NCBI GenBank assembly: GCA_945952345.1
Contig: CAMFIS010000010.1
Span: 1-45,096 of the forward strand
Direction: 5' to 3'
Source of the DNA: an uncultured Fimbriimonas sp.
GTDB taxonomy: Bacteria; Armatimonadota; Fimbriimonadia; Fimbriimonadales; Fimbriimonadaceae
Length of the DNA: 45,096 nucleotides
Shown here piece after piece: positions 1 to 9,971 of this stretch (positions are counted from its first letter, which is position 1; the number at the start of each line of letters is the position of its first letter). A program made the position numbers and the translations under genes. A model generated the notes under the pieces. The model did no database searches. It worked only from the letters and a program-made list of their open reading frames with translations, and was not told the origin of the DNA.

Positions 1-1
1 C

Positions 2-202
2 CTTGATGCGGACTACCAAGTGGAAGGCGACCTGCGCCGCGAAGTTCAAACGAACATTCGCCGCCTGATGGAAATTCGCTGTTTCCGGGGGATTCGCCAC
101 AGCCGAGGTCTTCCGACCCGCGGCCAGCGAACCCGAAGCAATGCGCGTACTCGAAAGGGTAAGCCGAAGACCGTTGCCGGAAAGAAGAAGGCGAAGAAGT
201 AA
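2..202 (+). CDS. rpsM: 30S ribosomal protein S13, C-terminal part
   Basis: The frame is open from the window edge, so the gene is cut at its 5' end. About 66 codons remain. They read through the S13 hallmark [17 protein letters not shown] and into the Arg/Lys-rich tail ending KKKAKK. S13 sits in the head of the small subunit and contacts the P-site tRNA and the 50S subunit. A GTG at 20 could be taken for a start, but the homologous codons before it (LDADYQ) show it is internal. The next gene, rpsK, follows after about 50 nt, the usual order of the ribosomal superoperon. Confidence 0.97.
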   Translation, partial: LDADYQVEGDLRREVQTNIRRLMEIRCFRGIRHSRGLPTRGQRTRSNARTRKGKPKTVAGKKKAKK

Positions 203-210
203 TTTTAATT

Positions 211-231
211 GTCCTCCGTTATCCGGAGGAC
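211..231 (+). other. Hairpin in the rpsM-rpsK gap
   Basis: GTCCTCCG (211-218) and CGGAGGAC (224-231) form a perfect 8-bp stem around a 5-nt loop. No T-run follows, so it does not look like an intrinsic terminator. The 3' arm contains GGAGG (225-229), but that lies 24 nt before the rpsK ATG, too far for ordinary use. It could be an mRNA processing, stability or feedback element; the function is unknown. Confidence 0.6.
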
Positions 232-253
232 CCCGTCTGGAACCAAGACACCC

Positions 254-646
254 ATGGCAAGAAAAACCACCACGAGAGGCAAGCAGAAAGAAAAGAAAAA
301 CATCGCGACCGGTGTTGCCCACATTCATGCTTCGTTCAACAATACGATCGTGACGATCACCGACACGAACGGCAACACGATCAGCTGGGCAAGCGCTGGC
401 AATGTGAACTTCAAGGGCAGCCGAAAGGGCACCCCGTTCGCAGCGCAGGTCGCCGCCGACAAGGCATCGCGACTGGCTCAGGAGCACGGTCTTAAGCAGA
501 TTTCGATCCAGGTTCGTGGTCCGGGATCGGGTCGAGAAACCGCCATGCGAGCACTCGCCGCGAGTGGTCTCGAAGTTTCGCACGTCGTGGACGTTACTCC
601 GCTTCCGCACAACGGTTGCCGCCCGCCAAAGCGACGCCGAGTCTAA
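254..646 (+). CDS. rpsK: 30S ribosomal protein S11
   Basis: A 130-aa protein matching S11 over its whole length: [15 protein letters not shown] near the N-terminus, then [11 protein letters not shown] and the C-terminal [17 protein letters not shown]11 lies on the 30S platform and shapes the 16S rRNA near the E site. The frame stays open back to a TTG at 209, but that would add non-homologous residues and cross the hairpin at 211-231, so ATG 254 is chosen. There is no good Shine-Dalgarno at normal spacing. rpoA follows 20 nt downstream, with no rpsD between; rpsD is presumably elsewhere. Confidence 0.97.
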   Translation: MARKTTTRGKQKEKKNIATGVAHIHASFNNTIVTITDTNGNTISWASAGNVNFKGSRKGTPFAAQVAADKASRLAQEHGLKQISIQVRGPGSGRETAMRALAASGLEVSHVVDVTPLPHNGCRPPKRRRV

Positions 647-666
647 CTTAGGAGAACCGACCCAGA

Positions 667-1656
667 ATGCCCGCAATTTCCACTCTCCAACTTACTGACG
701 ATTACGGCAAGTTCGTTCTCGAGCCGCTCGAGCGCGGTTACGGCCAGACGATTGGCAACGCCATTCGCCGAGTTCTGCTTAGCTCGATCCAAGGCGCCGC
801 GATCTGCGCGATCCGCATCGACAAGGTTTTCCATGAGTTCGCTCCGATCCCTGGCGTGAAGGAAGACACCACTCAGCTCATCCTTAACTTGAAGGATGTG
901 GCAGTGAAGGTCACTAGCGAAGAGCCGATCGACGAGGTGGTTCTCAAGATCGAAGCAACTGGCCCAGGAAAGGTCACCGGTGCGGACATCGTCTGCCCCG
1001 AAGGCGTCGAGATCGTCAACCCTGAAGTTTATATCGCCACCATTAGCGATCCTAAAGCGACCCTCAGCATGGAATTGTTCGTGAACTGGGGAGTTGGCTA
1101 TCTTCTGCCGGATAAGCAGGAGCGCTACAAAGGTGTCATTGGCCTGCTGGCTGTCGGCGCGCAATTCACGCCGATCCGCAAGGTCAACTATCTCGTCGAG
1201 GCAACTCGTGTGGGAACCCGCACGGACTACGAGCGGTTGGTGCTCGAGATCGAATCGAACGGCGCGATTGCTCCGAACGATGCGCTGTCGCAGTCGGCCC
1301 ACATCCTCGATAAGTACTTCCGACTCTTCTTCGACCTCGGCGCGGCTGGATTCCAAGTCGAAATCGGTGGCGAAGAGCAGAGCACGGACGAGATTTTGAA
1401 GAACGTTCCGGACGTGAAGATCGAAGAACTCGACTTCTCGCAACGAACCTTCAACTGTCTTCGACGCGCCGGCATCCTCAATCTGCGTGCCCTCGCCCTG
1501 GTCAGCGAAGCCGACCTCACCGCCATCCGCGGTTTCGGCAAGAAGTCGCTGCTCGAGGTTCGAGACAAGCTGCAGGAGCACGGACTCGAGCTCAAGCCTT
1601 CTAAGGGTGGCTACCGCTCGATCGACCTGCTCGATGACGACGACGACGATTTTTAA
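667..1656 (+). CDS. rpoA: RNA polymerase subunit alpha
   Basis: A 329-aa protein with the usual two-domain layout. The N-terminal assembly domain (about 1-230) begins with FVLEPLERGYGQTIGNAIRRVLLSS, shown here in part: the motif GNAIRRVLLSS binds the core. The C-terminal domain (about 255-315) carries LRRAGILNL and the helix-hairpin-helix GFGKKSLLEVRDKL that contacts UP elements and activators. An AGGAG at about 650 precedes the ATG. The tail ends in six consecutive aspartates and a phenylalanine, more acidic than most homologues. It lies between rpsK and rplQ in the classical alpha operon order. Confidence 0.98.
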   Translation: MPAISTLQLTDDYGKFVLEPLERGYGQTIGNAIRRVLLSSIQGAAICAIRIDKVFHEFAPIPGVKEDTTQLILNLKDVAVKVTSEEPIDEVVLKIEATGPGKVTGADIVCPEGVEIVNPEVYIATISDPKATLSMELFVNWGVGYLLPDKQERYKGVIGLLAVGAQFTPIRKVNYLVEATRVGTRTDYERLVLEIESNGAIAPNDALSQSAHILDKYFRLFFDLGAAGFQVEIGGEEQSTDEILKNVPDVKIEELDFSQRTFNCLRRAGILNLRALALVSEADLTAIRGFGKKSLLEVRDKLQEHGLELKPSKGGYRSIDLLDDDDDDF

Positions 1657-1670
1657 GGAACTAGACAACG

Positions 1671-2120
1671 ATGAGACATAAAGTAGACCACCGCAAACTT
1701 GGCCTGCCGTCCGACCAGCGGATGCACCTCCTGACGAACCTTTCTCGTCAGTTTGTTCGACATGGGTACGTCCGAACCACGTTCGGCCGTGCTAAGGAGC
1801 TTCAACGAATGGTTGAAAAGCTCATCACGCTCACCAAGATGGAAGACGGCCTTGAGGCCCGACGACGAGCTCGAAAGATCCTCGTTGGCCATGGATCGAG
1901 CAACCTCGTCAGCGGCAAGGTGCTCGCGGGCAAGACGGAACTGGAAGCCACCCAAATTAAGGCCCAGTTCAATAAGCTCTCGGGTGAAGACCTCGTCAAG
2001 CACCTCTTCGATAACATCGGTCCGCGATACAAGGAGCGCAACGGAGGATATACCCGTCTCGTTAAGACAGGTAACCGCCGAGGCGACGCTGCTCAGACCG
2101 CCGTTCTCGAACTGGTCTAA
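1671..2120 (+). CDS. rplQ: 50S ribosomal protein L17
   Basis: A 149-aa protein opening with MRHKVDHRKLGLPSDQR and continuing LLTNLSRQFVRHGYVRTTFGRAKE, the L17 signature. L17 binds 23S rRNA near the exit tunnel. The C-terminal RYKERNGGYTRLVKTGNRRGDAA is also typical; the middle holds an insertion relative to the 116-130 aa of common homologues. AAGGA at about 1655 serves as ribosome-binding site. It is the last gene before a strong terminator. Confidence 0.97.
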   Translation: MRHKVDHRKLGLPSDQRMHLLTNLSRQFVRHGYVRTTFGRAKELQRMVEKLITLTKMEDGLEARRRARKILVGHGSSNLVSGKVLAGKTELEATQIKAQFNKLSGEDLVKHLFDNIGPRYKERNGGYTRLVKTGNRRGDAAQTAVLELV

Positions 2121-2127
2121 AGATTTA

Positions 2128-2153
2128 TCCCACTGGAAACAGTGGGATTTTTT
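2128..2153 (+). terminator. Intrinsic terminator after rplQ, abutting the truA start
   Basis: TCCCACTG (2128-2135), a GAAA tetraloop and CAGTGGGA (2140-2147) form a perfect 8-bp stem followed directly by TTTTTT (2148-2153). This is a textbook rho-independent terminator. The truA ATG is only 3 nt past the T-run. Confidence 0.93.
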
Positions 2154-2156
2154 GTG

Positions 2157-2948
2157 ATGCGCATCAAACTCACCGTCGCCTACGACGGGACGGAATTTCG
2201 AGGATGGGCGCGGAACAAAGGACAGAGAACTGTCCAAAGCACATTGAAAGAAGCTGTTCGCCGCGTCTCGGGCGAAGAAATCGAGATCATCGGAGCGAGC
2301 CGAACCGACGGTGGAGCGCACGCGAAAGGGCAAGTATGTCACTTCGACTGCAGCAAACTTCCACCCGAGAAATGGTCCTACGCCCTGAATAAAGTACTTC
2401 CCCCGGATATCCGGATCATGAAGTCGATCAGGGTTCCAGACGATTTCTCTTCAAGGTTTTCGGCGATCGACCGCTTCTATCGGTACCGCATTCTGGTTGG
2501 CAAGCCCGACCCGATGCGCGAGCGATTCGCCCATTACTATGGCCGCGAATTGAATCTCGACCTGATGAAGCAAGCCGCCAGCTATCTGGTGGGTGATCAC
2601 GATTTTCTAGCCTTTACCGAAGAGTTGGAGTCTTCGGTAACCAACACTCGACGGGTTTTGTACTCGGTCGACGTGAGGCAAGTTCGAGATGAGGTGTGGG
2701 TGGACATCGTAGGAACCGCTTTTCTTCGCGGAATGATGCGAAGAATGTCGGGCGCGATCCTGGAAGTAGGACGCGGATACCGCGATGTCGTAGAGGTCAG
2801 TAGACTCCTCCAACCAGAGGAGCGGCTCAAGTACCAGTGGCCAGTGGTACTTCCGGCAAAGGGTCTTTGTCTTATGAAGATCCGGTACGGAAGGCATCCG
2901 CGCGACCATCGTGATCTCACTCACGGCTTCGATCAAGAAACGTTTTAG
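2157..2948 (+). CDS. truA: tRNA pseudouridine(38-40) synthase TruA
   Basis: A 263-aa protein with the TruA catalytic motif RTDGGAHAKGQ, whose Asp attacks the target uridine; YDGTEFRGWARNKGQRTVQ at the N-terminus and FLRGMMRRMSGAILEVGRG near the C-terminus fit the family, which modifies U38-U40 of the tRNA anticodon arm. ATG 2157 gives the family N-terminus (MRIKLTVAYDGT). GTG at 2142 or 2154 would also be in frame but lie in or beside the terminator. There is no free Shine-Dalgarno: the only purine stretch, GGGA (2144-2147), is inside the terminator stem. Its place between rplQ and rplM is conserved in many bacteria. Confidence 0.95.
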   Translation: MRIKLTVAYDGTEFRGWARNKGQRTVQSTLKEAVRRVSGEEIEIIGASRTDGGAHAKGQVCHFDCSKLPPEKWSYALNKVLPPDIRIMKSIRVPDDFSSRFSAIDRFYRYRILVGKPDPMRERFAHYYGRELNLDLMKQAASYLVGDHDFLAFTEELESSVTNTRRVLYSVDVRQVRDEVWVDIVGTAFLRGMMRRMSGAILEVGRGYRDVVEVSRLLQPEERLKYQWPVVLPAKGLCLMKIRYGRHPRDHRDLTHGFDQETF

Positions 2949-2970
2949 AAACAAATAAAGGAAATTAAAG

Positions 2971-3414
2971 ATGAATCGAACTTACACCAATAAGGGTGGC
3001 TCGATCGAGCGAAAATGGTACATCGTGGATGCCGCTGGCATCCCCGTGGGTCGTCTCGCTGGACAAGTCGCACAGCTTCTTCGTGGCAAGAACAAACCTA
3101 CTTTCGAATACAACCAAGATTGTGGCGATCACGTGGTCGTTATCAACGCCGAACAGGCCGTCCTCACTGGAAACAAGAAGGAAGAACTGATTTACTGGCA
3201 CTCTGGTTGGCCGGGCGGTCTCAAGAACGTATCCCGTGGAGACATGCTCGAGAACGATCCCGTCAAGCTCGTCGAAAAGGCGATCTGGGGCATGTGCCCT
3301 AAGACCAAGCTTGGCAAAGCGATTTTCAAGAAGTGCAAAGTGTACGCTGGTGCCGAGCACCCGCACGAGGCACAAAACCCACAACCTTACAACATTAAGA
3401 AGGAAGGCAAATAA
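2971..3414 (+). CDS. rplM: 50S ribosomal protein L13
   Basis: A 147-aa protein matching L13: KWYIVDAAGIPVGRLA, LLRGKNKPTFEYNQDCGDHVVVINA (in part), and HSGWPGGLK. L13 is an early-assembly 23S rRNA binder. An AAAGGA stands 9-10 nt before the ATG. It is followed after 3 nt by rpsI, the almost universal rplM-rpsI pair, and is probably read together with truA. Confidence 0.97.
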   Translation: MNRTYTNKGGSIERKWYIVDAAGIPVGRLAGQVAQLLRGKNKPTFEYNQDCGDHVVVINAEQAVLTGNKKEELIYWHSGWPGGLKNVSRGDMLENDPVKLVEKAIWGMCPKTKLGKAIFKKCKVYAGAEHPHEAQNPQPYNIKKEGK

Positions 3415-3417
3415 CGC

Positions 3418-3813
3418 ATGGCAGCCGCTAAACAAAACTACGGAACCGGGCGACGTAAGTGCGCCATTGCACGAGTTTGGCTCAAGCCAGGCGAAGGCAA
3501 CATCACCATCAACGGCAAGGACTTCCGAGCTTATCTCGGTCGACCTGTTCTCGAAATCCTCGTGAAGAGTCCGCTCGTCCACCTTGGCCTCGACGCTAAG
3601 TACGACGTGGTCGCAACCTGTAAGGGCGGCGGCATCTCGGGTCAGGCTGGCGCAGTTCGCCTCGGCATCTCCCGAGCGCTCGTGACGGTCGACGAAGAGT
3701 TCAAGAAGGACCTCCGAGCTCAGGGTTATATGACCCGAGACTCGCGAGTTAAGGAACGAAAGAAGTACGGCCGCAAGAAGGCACGACGTGGCTTCCAGTT
3801 CGTTAAGCGCTGA
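3418..3813 (+). CDS. rpsI: 30S ribosomal protein S9
   Basis: A 131-aa protein opening with the S9 signature YGTGRRKCAIARVWLKPG and ending RKKARRGFQFVKR. The C-terminal KR tail of S9 reaches into the P site and contacts tRNA, and it is intact here. GGISGQAGAVRLGISRAL in the middle is the usual core. It starts 3 nt after rplM and is followed by a terminator. Confidence 0.97.
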   Translation: MAAAKQNYGTGRRKCAIARVWLKPGEGNITINGKDFRAYLGRPVLEILVKSPLVHLGLDAKYDVVATCKGGGISGQAGAVRLGISRALVTVDEEFKKDLRAQGYMTRDSRVKERKKYGRKKARRGFQFVKR

Positions 3814-3846
3814 GAACTCCTCGCCCTCGTTCGATTCATCAATTCA

Positions 3847-3887
3847 AAAGCCCGTTCCGGATTCCGGAGCGGGCTTTCTTCTTTTTG
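3847..3887 (+). terminator. Intrinsic terminator after rpsI
   Basis: AAAGCCCG-T-TCCGG (3847-3860) pairs with CCGGA-G-CGGGCTTT (3864-3877) around a 3-nt loop, with one internal mismatch, and is followed by CTTCTTTTTGC. It ends the truA-rplM-rpsI unit. Confidence 0.9.
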
Positions 3888-3901
3888 CTTTGGGGTCAGT
3901 C

Positions 3902-3958
3902 GTGGCACTGGTTCCGACGTCTGGCTCGACGAAGTGAGCTTGGGAGAAGCCAGTGTTT
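3902..3958. repeat. GTGGCACTGG palindromic element, copy 1
   Basis: Begins GTGGCACTGG and ends GCCAGTGTT, with CACTGG/CCAGTG as terminal inverted arms and GACGTCTGG inside. Related copies lie at 4047, 4182, 4257 and 43770. None of them is coding. Confidence 0.65.
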
Positions 3959-3992
3959 GCTTCGGCTGAATCTACGCTCGTGTGGCTAGGAT

Positions 3993-4032
3993 GCCTCAAC
4001 GCTTCGGTCGCAGGCTCCCTTCGGGTCGAGGC
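3993..4032. repeat. 40-nt dispersed repeat, copy A
   Basis: A 40-nt unit bounded by GCCTCAAC and GTCGAGGC. It is identical at 37 of 40 positions to 27152-27191 and related to a degraded copy at 28728-28760. The ends are inverted repeats, so the transcript could fold. Confidence 0.75.
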
Positions 4033-4046
4033 AACAAATTCTAGAA

Positions 4047-4102
4047 GTGGCACTGGCTCCGACATCTGGCTTGAACAAAGTGAGCCTGGAAGAAGCCAGT
4101 GT
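4047..4102. repeat. GTGGCACTGG palindromic element, copy 2
   Basis: Nearly the same as copy 1: GTGGCACTGGCTCCGACATC at the start and GAAGCCAGTGT at the end. CACTGGCT pairs with AGCCAGTG across the unit, allowing one offset base. Confidence 0.65.
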
Positions 4103-4181
4103 ATCGCTGCCTCGGGCCGAATAAACAAGTCAGGCAGTTTGAATTTCCATACCGCCGCCCTGAGGCAGCGGTGGCATAGAC

Positions 4182-4236
4182 ATGGCACTGGTAAAGACGT
4201 CTGTCCCGAGGATCGGGACTGGGATTTACCAGTGTT
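4182..4236. repeat. GTGGCACTGG palindromic element, copy 3 (nested hairpin)
   Basis: CACTGGTAAA (4186-4195) pairs perfectly with TTTACCAGTG (4225-4234). Inside lies a second stem, GTCCCGA/TCGGGAC (4203-4219). The result is a nested, cruciform-like palindrome. Confidence 0.7.
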
Positions 4237-4256
4237 TGGCCTGAAGGAGAAAAGAA

Positions 4257-4338
4257 CACTGGTAACTCGCAGCCTCAGCCCGTTCTCACTCATGCTTCGT
4301 GAAAATGAACGGGCTCAAGGCAGATCTCGTTACCAGTG
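4257..4338. repeat. GTGGCACTGG palindromic element, copy 4 (nested hairpin)
   Basis: CACTGGTAAC (4257-4266) pairs perfectly with GTTACCAGTG (4329-4338). AGCCCGTTC (4277-4285) pairs with a GAACGGGCT inside it. The outer arms match those of copy 3, but the inner stem has a different sequence. Confidence 0.65.
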
Positions 4339-4350
4339 CCATAACTTTTT

Positions 4351-4402
4351 CGCTAAACGCTAAACGCTAAACGCTAAACGCTAAACGCTAAACGCTAAAC
4401 GC

Positions 4403-4403
<1 letters not shown>
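4351..4403. repeat. Heptamer tandem repeat (CGCTAAA)x7.6
   Basis: Seven perfect copies of CGCTAAA (4351-4399) plus CGCT (4400-4403). The last base is also the last base of the gapA stop codon on the minus strand. Copies are identical, so length changes by slippage are likely. Confidence 0.95.
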
Positions 4404-6926
<2,523 letters not shown>

Positions 6927-6975
6927 GATCCCCTCTGTTCAGAACAGTCTTCTAATGATACTTGTCCGACGTCCA

Positions 6976-7004
6976 TTCCGTTTTGCGTTTGAGTCTGATA
7001 TGCT
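6976..7004 (+). promoter_or_regulatory. Putative promoter of the GH172 gene
   Basis: TTCCGT (6976-6981), a 17-nt spacer and TATGCT (6999-7004), the latter preceded by TG as in an extended -10. The expected transcription start is 3-4 nt before the ATG at 7014, so the transcript would be almost leaderless. The -35 is weak. Confidence 0.4.
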
Positions 7005-7013
7005 AGCACCGAT

Positions 7014-8918
7014 ATGCTCACCGGTGCGCTGATCGGGGTCTCAATTTTCTCGGCCTCAAGTCCTATTACGACACAATCGCTGATGGAGCGACGCCTGGAC
7101 TTCGTTCGGACTGCACCTTCTTTTACACAAAAGCAATCGAGCAGCTACAGCCGAACTTCGGTAAAGCCGGGCAACGATGACTGGTTTGCCAACGACGATT
7201 ACGGCCATTATCTGCGCCAAGAAGGCAAAGAATATGTGATGGCGGACCTCAAAGGCCCCGGCGCGGTGGTGCGAATGTGGTCCGCGAATCCGATGGGCAC
7301 CCTGCGAATGTATTTCGATGGTGAAACGACTCCACGCGTGAAGACCAACATGCGCGATTGGGTTCGTCAGCTTCAGGCGCAGATGCCAGGATTTGGCAAA
7401 GATTTCGCGTTCTGGGCCGGTCCAGGCTGGGATGTTTATGTGCCGATGCCGTACGCCAAGAGCTGCAAGGTCACCATGGAGCCAGGCGAGAAGGAGAATC
7501 CGGGTGGGCTGTACTACCACGTTGGGTATCGGACATTTGCACCCGGAACCGACGTAACAACTTTCCAGCCAGGCGATCTTGCATCGGCTGCTCCGGCACC
7601 GGCATTCGACCCGGCGAAGGCTGCGATCAAGGAAGATGTGTTGCTTGCTCCCGACAAAGCTACGACAACTTTCAAACTGGTTGGCTCAGGGAGGATAAAA
7701 GACATTCATCTTAACTGGAACTACGCCGATCCCCATCCCGAGCAGACGCTGCGGTCGATCTGGGTAACGGGCACGTTCGATGGGGAGAAGACCATCAGCG
7801 CTCCTTTGGGAGATTTTCTGGCGGCGCCGTTTGGACATGGTGACGCCGACTCGATGGAGGTCCACCTCCGCTTCGATATGCCGTACAAGCGAGAAGCGAC
7901 GTTCACGTTCGAACGAAATACGTCGTACCCGGGCGCGGCATTGCTGCTTCAGTTCGCGGGTAGCAACGATTCCTTCGGCGAGAATGAAGCGATCAACTAT
8001 TTCCATTGCGACTTCAGCCGCGACCGCGGGCGAACGCTACCCCGGCGAGACATGCACTGGCTGGATGTGACGGGCGAGGGTTACCTCGTGGGATGCAACC
8101 TGCTCATGCAGAGTCCTACCCGGGATTGGTGGGGTGAGGGCGACGAGAAGATTTATGTCGACGGCGAATCTTTCCCGTCGACCTTTGGTACAGGTACTGA
8201 GGATTTCCTGAACTACGCATGGGGTTCGCCGGTGCCCTTTTGGACCGCGAGCGGCGCGCAAAGCTACACCACGACGACCCGCAACAGCTTTGGCTACTGC
8301 AACATTTCGCGCTTCATGACCTACGATCCGGTTCCATTTAAGTCGTCGATCAAGTTCGACGTCGAGCTTTGGCACTGGGCCGACTGCGTGGCGACATGGG
8401 ATCGTGTGGCGTATTGGTACGGCAAGCCGGGGTCCAAGGCGGTGCAACAGGCAAGGCCGAGTTGGAAGGATCTCGAACTTCCGGTAGTGGCCGATATCGT
8501 CCGAATCGCGGGCGCGATCGAAGGCGAGAAGCTGAAGTACACCAAGACGGGCGGCGAAGCTGAGATTCAGGAAGGCTTCGGCGACATGTCCGGCGACGGC
8601 CAGATTTGGTGGATGGATGCTCCGGTCGGGACCAAGTTGAACGTGGAAGTTCCCGCAGCGGACGGCGAGTACGAGCTCACACTGGGCGGCTGCTTCGCGC
8701 GAGATTACGGCATCCATCAGCTTTACTGGAACGGCGAGAAGCTCGGCGGTCCGGTGGACTTTTACGATGGCAATCTGCAATGGAAGCAGGTGAAGCTGGG
8801 CCGGGTGAAGGTGACGGGCGGCAAGGCGACGTTCACGGCGGAGTGCGTCGGCTCGAACCCGAAGGCCGAGCCGAGGAAGATGTTCGCGGTGGACTACTTC
8901 ATTCTCAAGAAAGTCTAA
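7014..8918 (+). CDS. GH172-family (DUF2961) glycosidase, exported
   Basis: A 634-aa protein with the DUF2961 pattern: WFANDDYGHYLR (about 57-68), KGPGAVVRMW, EGDEKIYVDGE and GTGTEDFLNYAW. Characterised GH172 enzymes cleave fructofuranose or D-arabinofuranose linkages, with glutamates in such segments acting in catalysis; which sugar is used here is unknown. The C-terminal 130 residues look like a separate beta-rich module. The first 20 residues are a plausible but weakly charged signal peptide. No Shine-Dalgarno is present. It faces the MFS gene across an 87-nt divergent gap and converges on the padR cassette. Confidence 0.85.
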   Translation: MLTGALIGVSIFSASSPITTQSLMERRLDFVRTAPSFTQKQSSSYSRTSVKPGNDDWFANDDYGHYLRQEGKEYVMADLKGPGAVVRMWSANPMGTLRMYFDGETTPRVKTNMRDWVRQLQAQMPGFGKDFAFWAGPGWDVYVPMPYAKSCKVTMEPGEKENPGGLYYHVGYRTFAPGTDVTTFQPGDLASAAPAPAFDPAKAAIKEDVLLAPDKATTTFKLVGSGRIKDIHLNWNYADPHPEQTLRSIWVTGTFDGEKTISAPLGDFLAAPFGHGDADSMEVHLRFDMPYKREATFTFERNTSYPGAALLLQFAGSNDSFGENEAINYFHCDFSRDRGRTLPRRDMHWLDVTGEGYLVGCNLLMQSPTRDWWGEGDEKIYVDGESFPSTFGTGTEDFLNYAWGSPVPFWTASGAQSYTTTTRNSFGYCNISRFMTYDPVPFKSSIKFDVELWHWADCVATWDRVAYWYGKPGSKAVQQARPSWKDLELPVVADIVRIAGAIEGEKLKYTKTGGEAEIQEGFGDMSGDGQIWWMDAPVGTKLNVEVPAADGEYELTLGGCFARDYGIHQLYWNGEKLGGPVDFYDGNLQWKQVKLGRVKVTGGKATFTAECVGSNPKAEPRKMFAVDYFILKKV

Positions 8919-8927
8919 CGAACTTTA

Positions 8928-9971
8928 TTAAGATAGTTGAGTGCGCCGTCGCCGACCAAGGTAGGTGGCGGCAGCAATCAATGCATAGGTGCCAACGGCA
9001 TAACCAGCGAATCGAAGCCAAGCGGCTTTGGTGTAGTCGAACGTCGCAGCCGCAATAGCCCCCCTTTCTGGATGGAATTCTTCCAACTTGGCTAGTGATC
9101 GGTGGGCTTTCGCCTCGAGTTGTGGCATGGCGGCTTTCAGATTGTCGGCGCCTTGCCACTTCAGTGTAGCGACATGAAGATCGTCGGTCGAGGCAAACTC
9201 CACGATCGGGAACGTAGAATACTCCAGCAACCGATATCCTCGAGGATACCAAAATGCCTTCATTGGCTTGTCGACGGGGTTAAACCCGAAGCCACGCTTG
9301 GCTGTTTGCTGTTGCGAAAACAACTGGACGCTCGCATCGTCGGGATGATTGACTAATGTTTTGAGTCGATCCATCTGGGGCAGAAGGTCTTGGTTCGCGA
9401 GAGCTTTCATCCGGTTGAAATCTGCAGTCATGAATGCATTCATGCGGCTGTAGCCAGTCACTCCACCGCGGAACAGCATGAATCGACCGAGGAACAAAGC
9501 AACAACGAGCAAACATCCGATGCCGAGGGCGAGGAGCGACATTCGCTTTGCGCGGAAGACGGCCAGAGCGAAGAGAGTAGCGGTGAGAGGTACGGCAGCG
9601 TAGGACATCGATTGCCAGAATTCGATGAAATTGCCCCAAGCGCTTCCGATGACGTACCCCCTCAGGTCCAGCAACAGTGGAGTGATGAGGAAGAAATTCC
9701 ACGCAATGAGGGCAACCCACTGCAGACGAACTCCGAGCCTTCCCGGCGACATTCGCGTGACTTGCCCCGCCACCGTCTCCGGCTTGCCGAGGAACTCCTC
9801 GGCGTATTTCGCCGCTTCATCGCCCGAAAGACCCTTGCCGCGAGCTTCGGCGACGAGGTCGTCGTAGTGGCCCTGGACTTCGGAGATTTCGTCGTCGTAC
9901 CGGCCAAACCAGCTTCGGAGTCGAACTGCGCGGCGAAGTCGCTTGTCGTAAGAATTGATACGGATACTCAT
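8928..9971 (-). CDS. Membrane protein with HAAS/permease-prefix-like N-terminus (paralogue 2)
   Basis: A 347-aa protein. Residues 1-75 form a charged helical domain (DEISEVQGHYDDLVAEARGK, then GLSGDEAAKYAEEFLG) like the HAAS or permease-prefix domains found beside PadR regulators. Four hydrophobic segments follow, then a soluble loop and a last membrane helix near the C-terminus. The ATG at 9971 overlaps the stop of the upstream gene (ATGA), so the longer in-frame extension upstream is rejected. It resembles that upstream gene in length and layout and is probably its paralogue. Function unknown. Confidence 0.8.
   Translation of the reverse strand: MSIRINSYDKRLRRAVRLRSWFGRYDDEISEVQGHYDDLVAEARGKGLSGDEAAKYAEEFLGKPETVAGQVTRMSPGRLGVRLQWVALIAWNFFLITPLLLDLRGYVIGSAWGNFIEFWQSMSYAAVPLTATLFALAVFRAKRMSLLALGIGCLLVVALFLGRFMLFRGGVTGYSRMNAFMTADFNRMKALANQDLLPQMDRLKTLVNHPDDASVQLFSQQQTAKRGFGFNPVDKPMKAFWYPRGYRLLEYSTFPIVEFASTDDLHVATLKWQGADNLKAAMPQLEAKAHRSLAKLEEFHPERGAIAAATFDYTKAAWLRFAGYAVGTYALIAAATYLGRRRRTQLS

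Noticed and set aside
643-1668. 341-aa open frame antisense to rpoA
   Set aside because: It mirrors a certain gene; the protein has no family features and low-complexity charge runs. It is a by-product of codon bias.
8037-8780. 247-aa open frame antisense to the GH172 gene
   Set aside because: Shadow frame with Arg/His-rich sequence and no signals.
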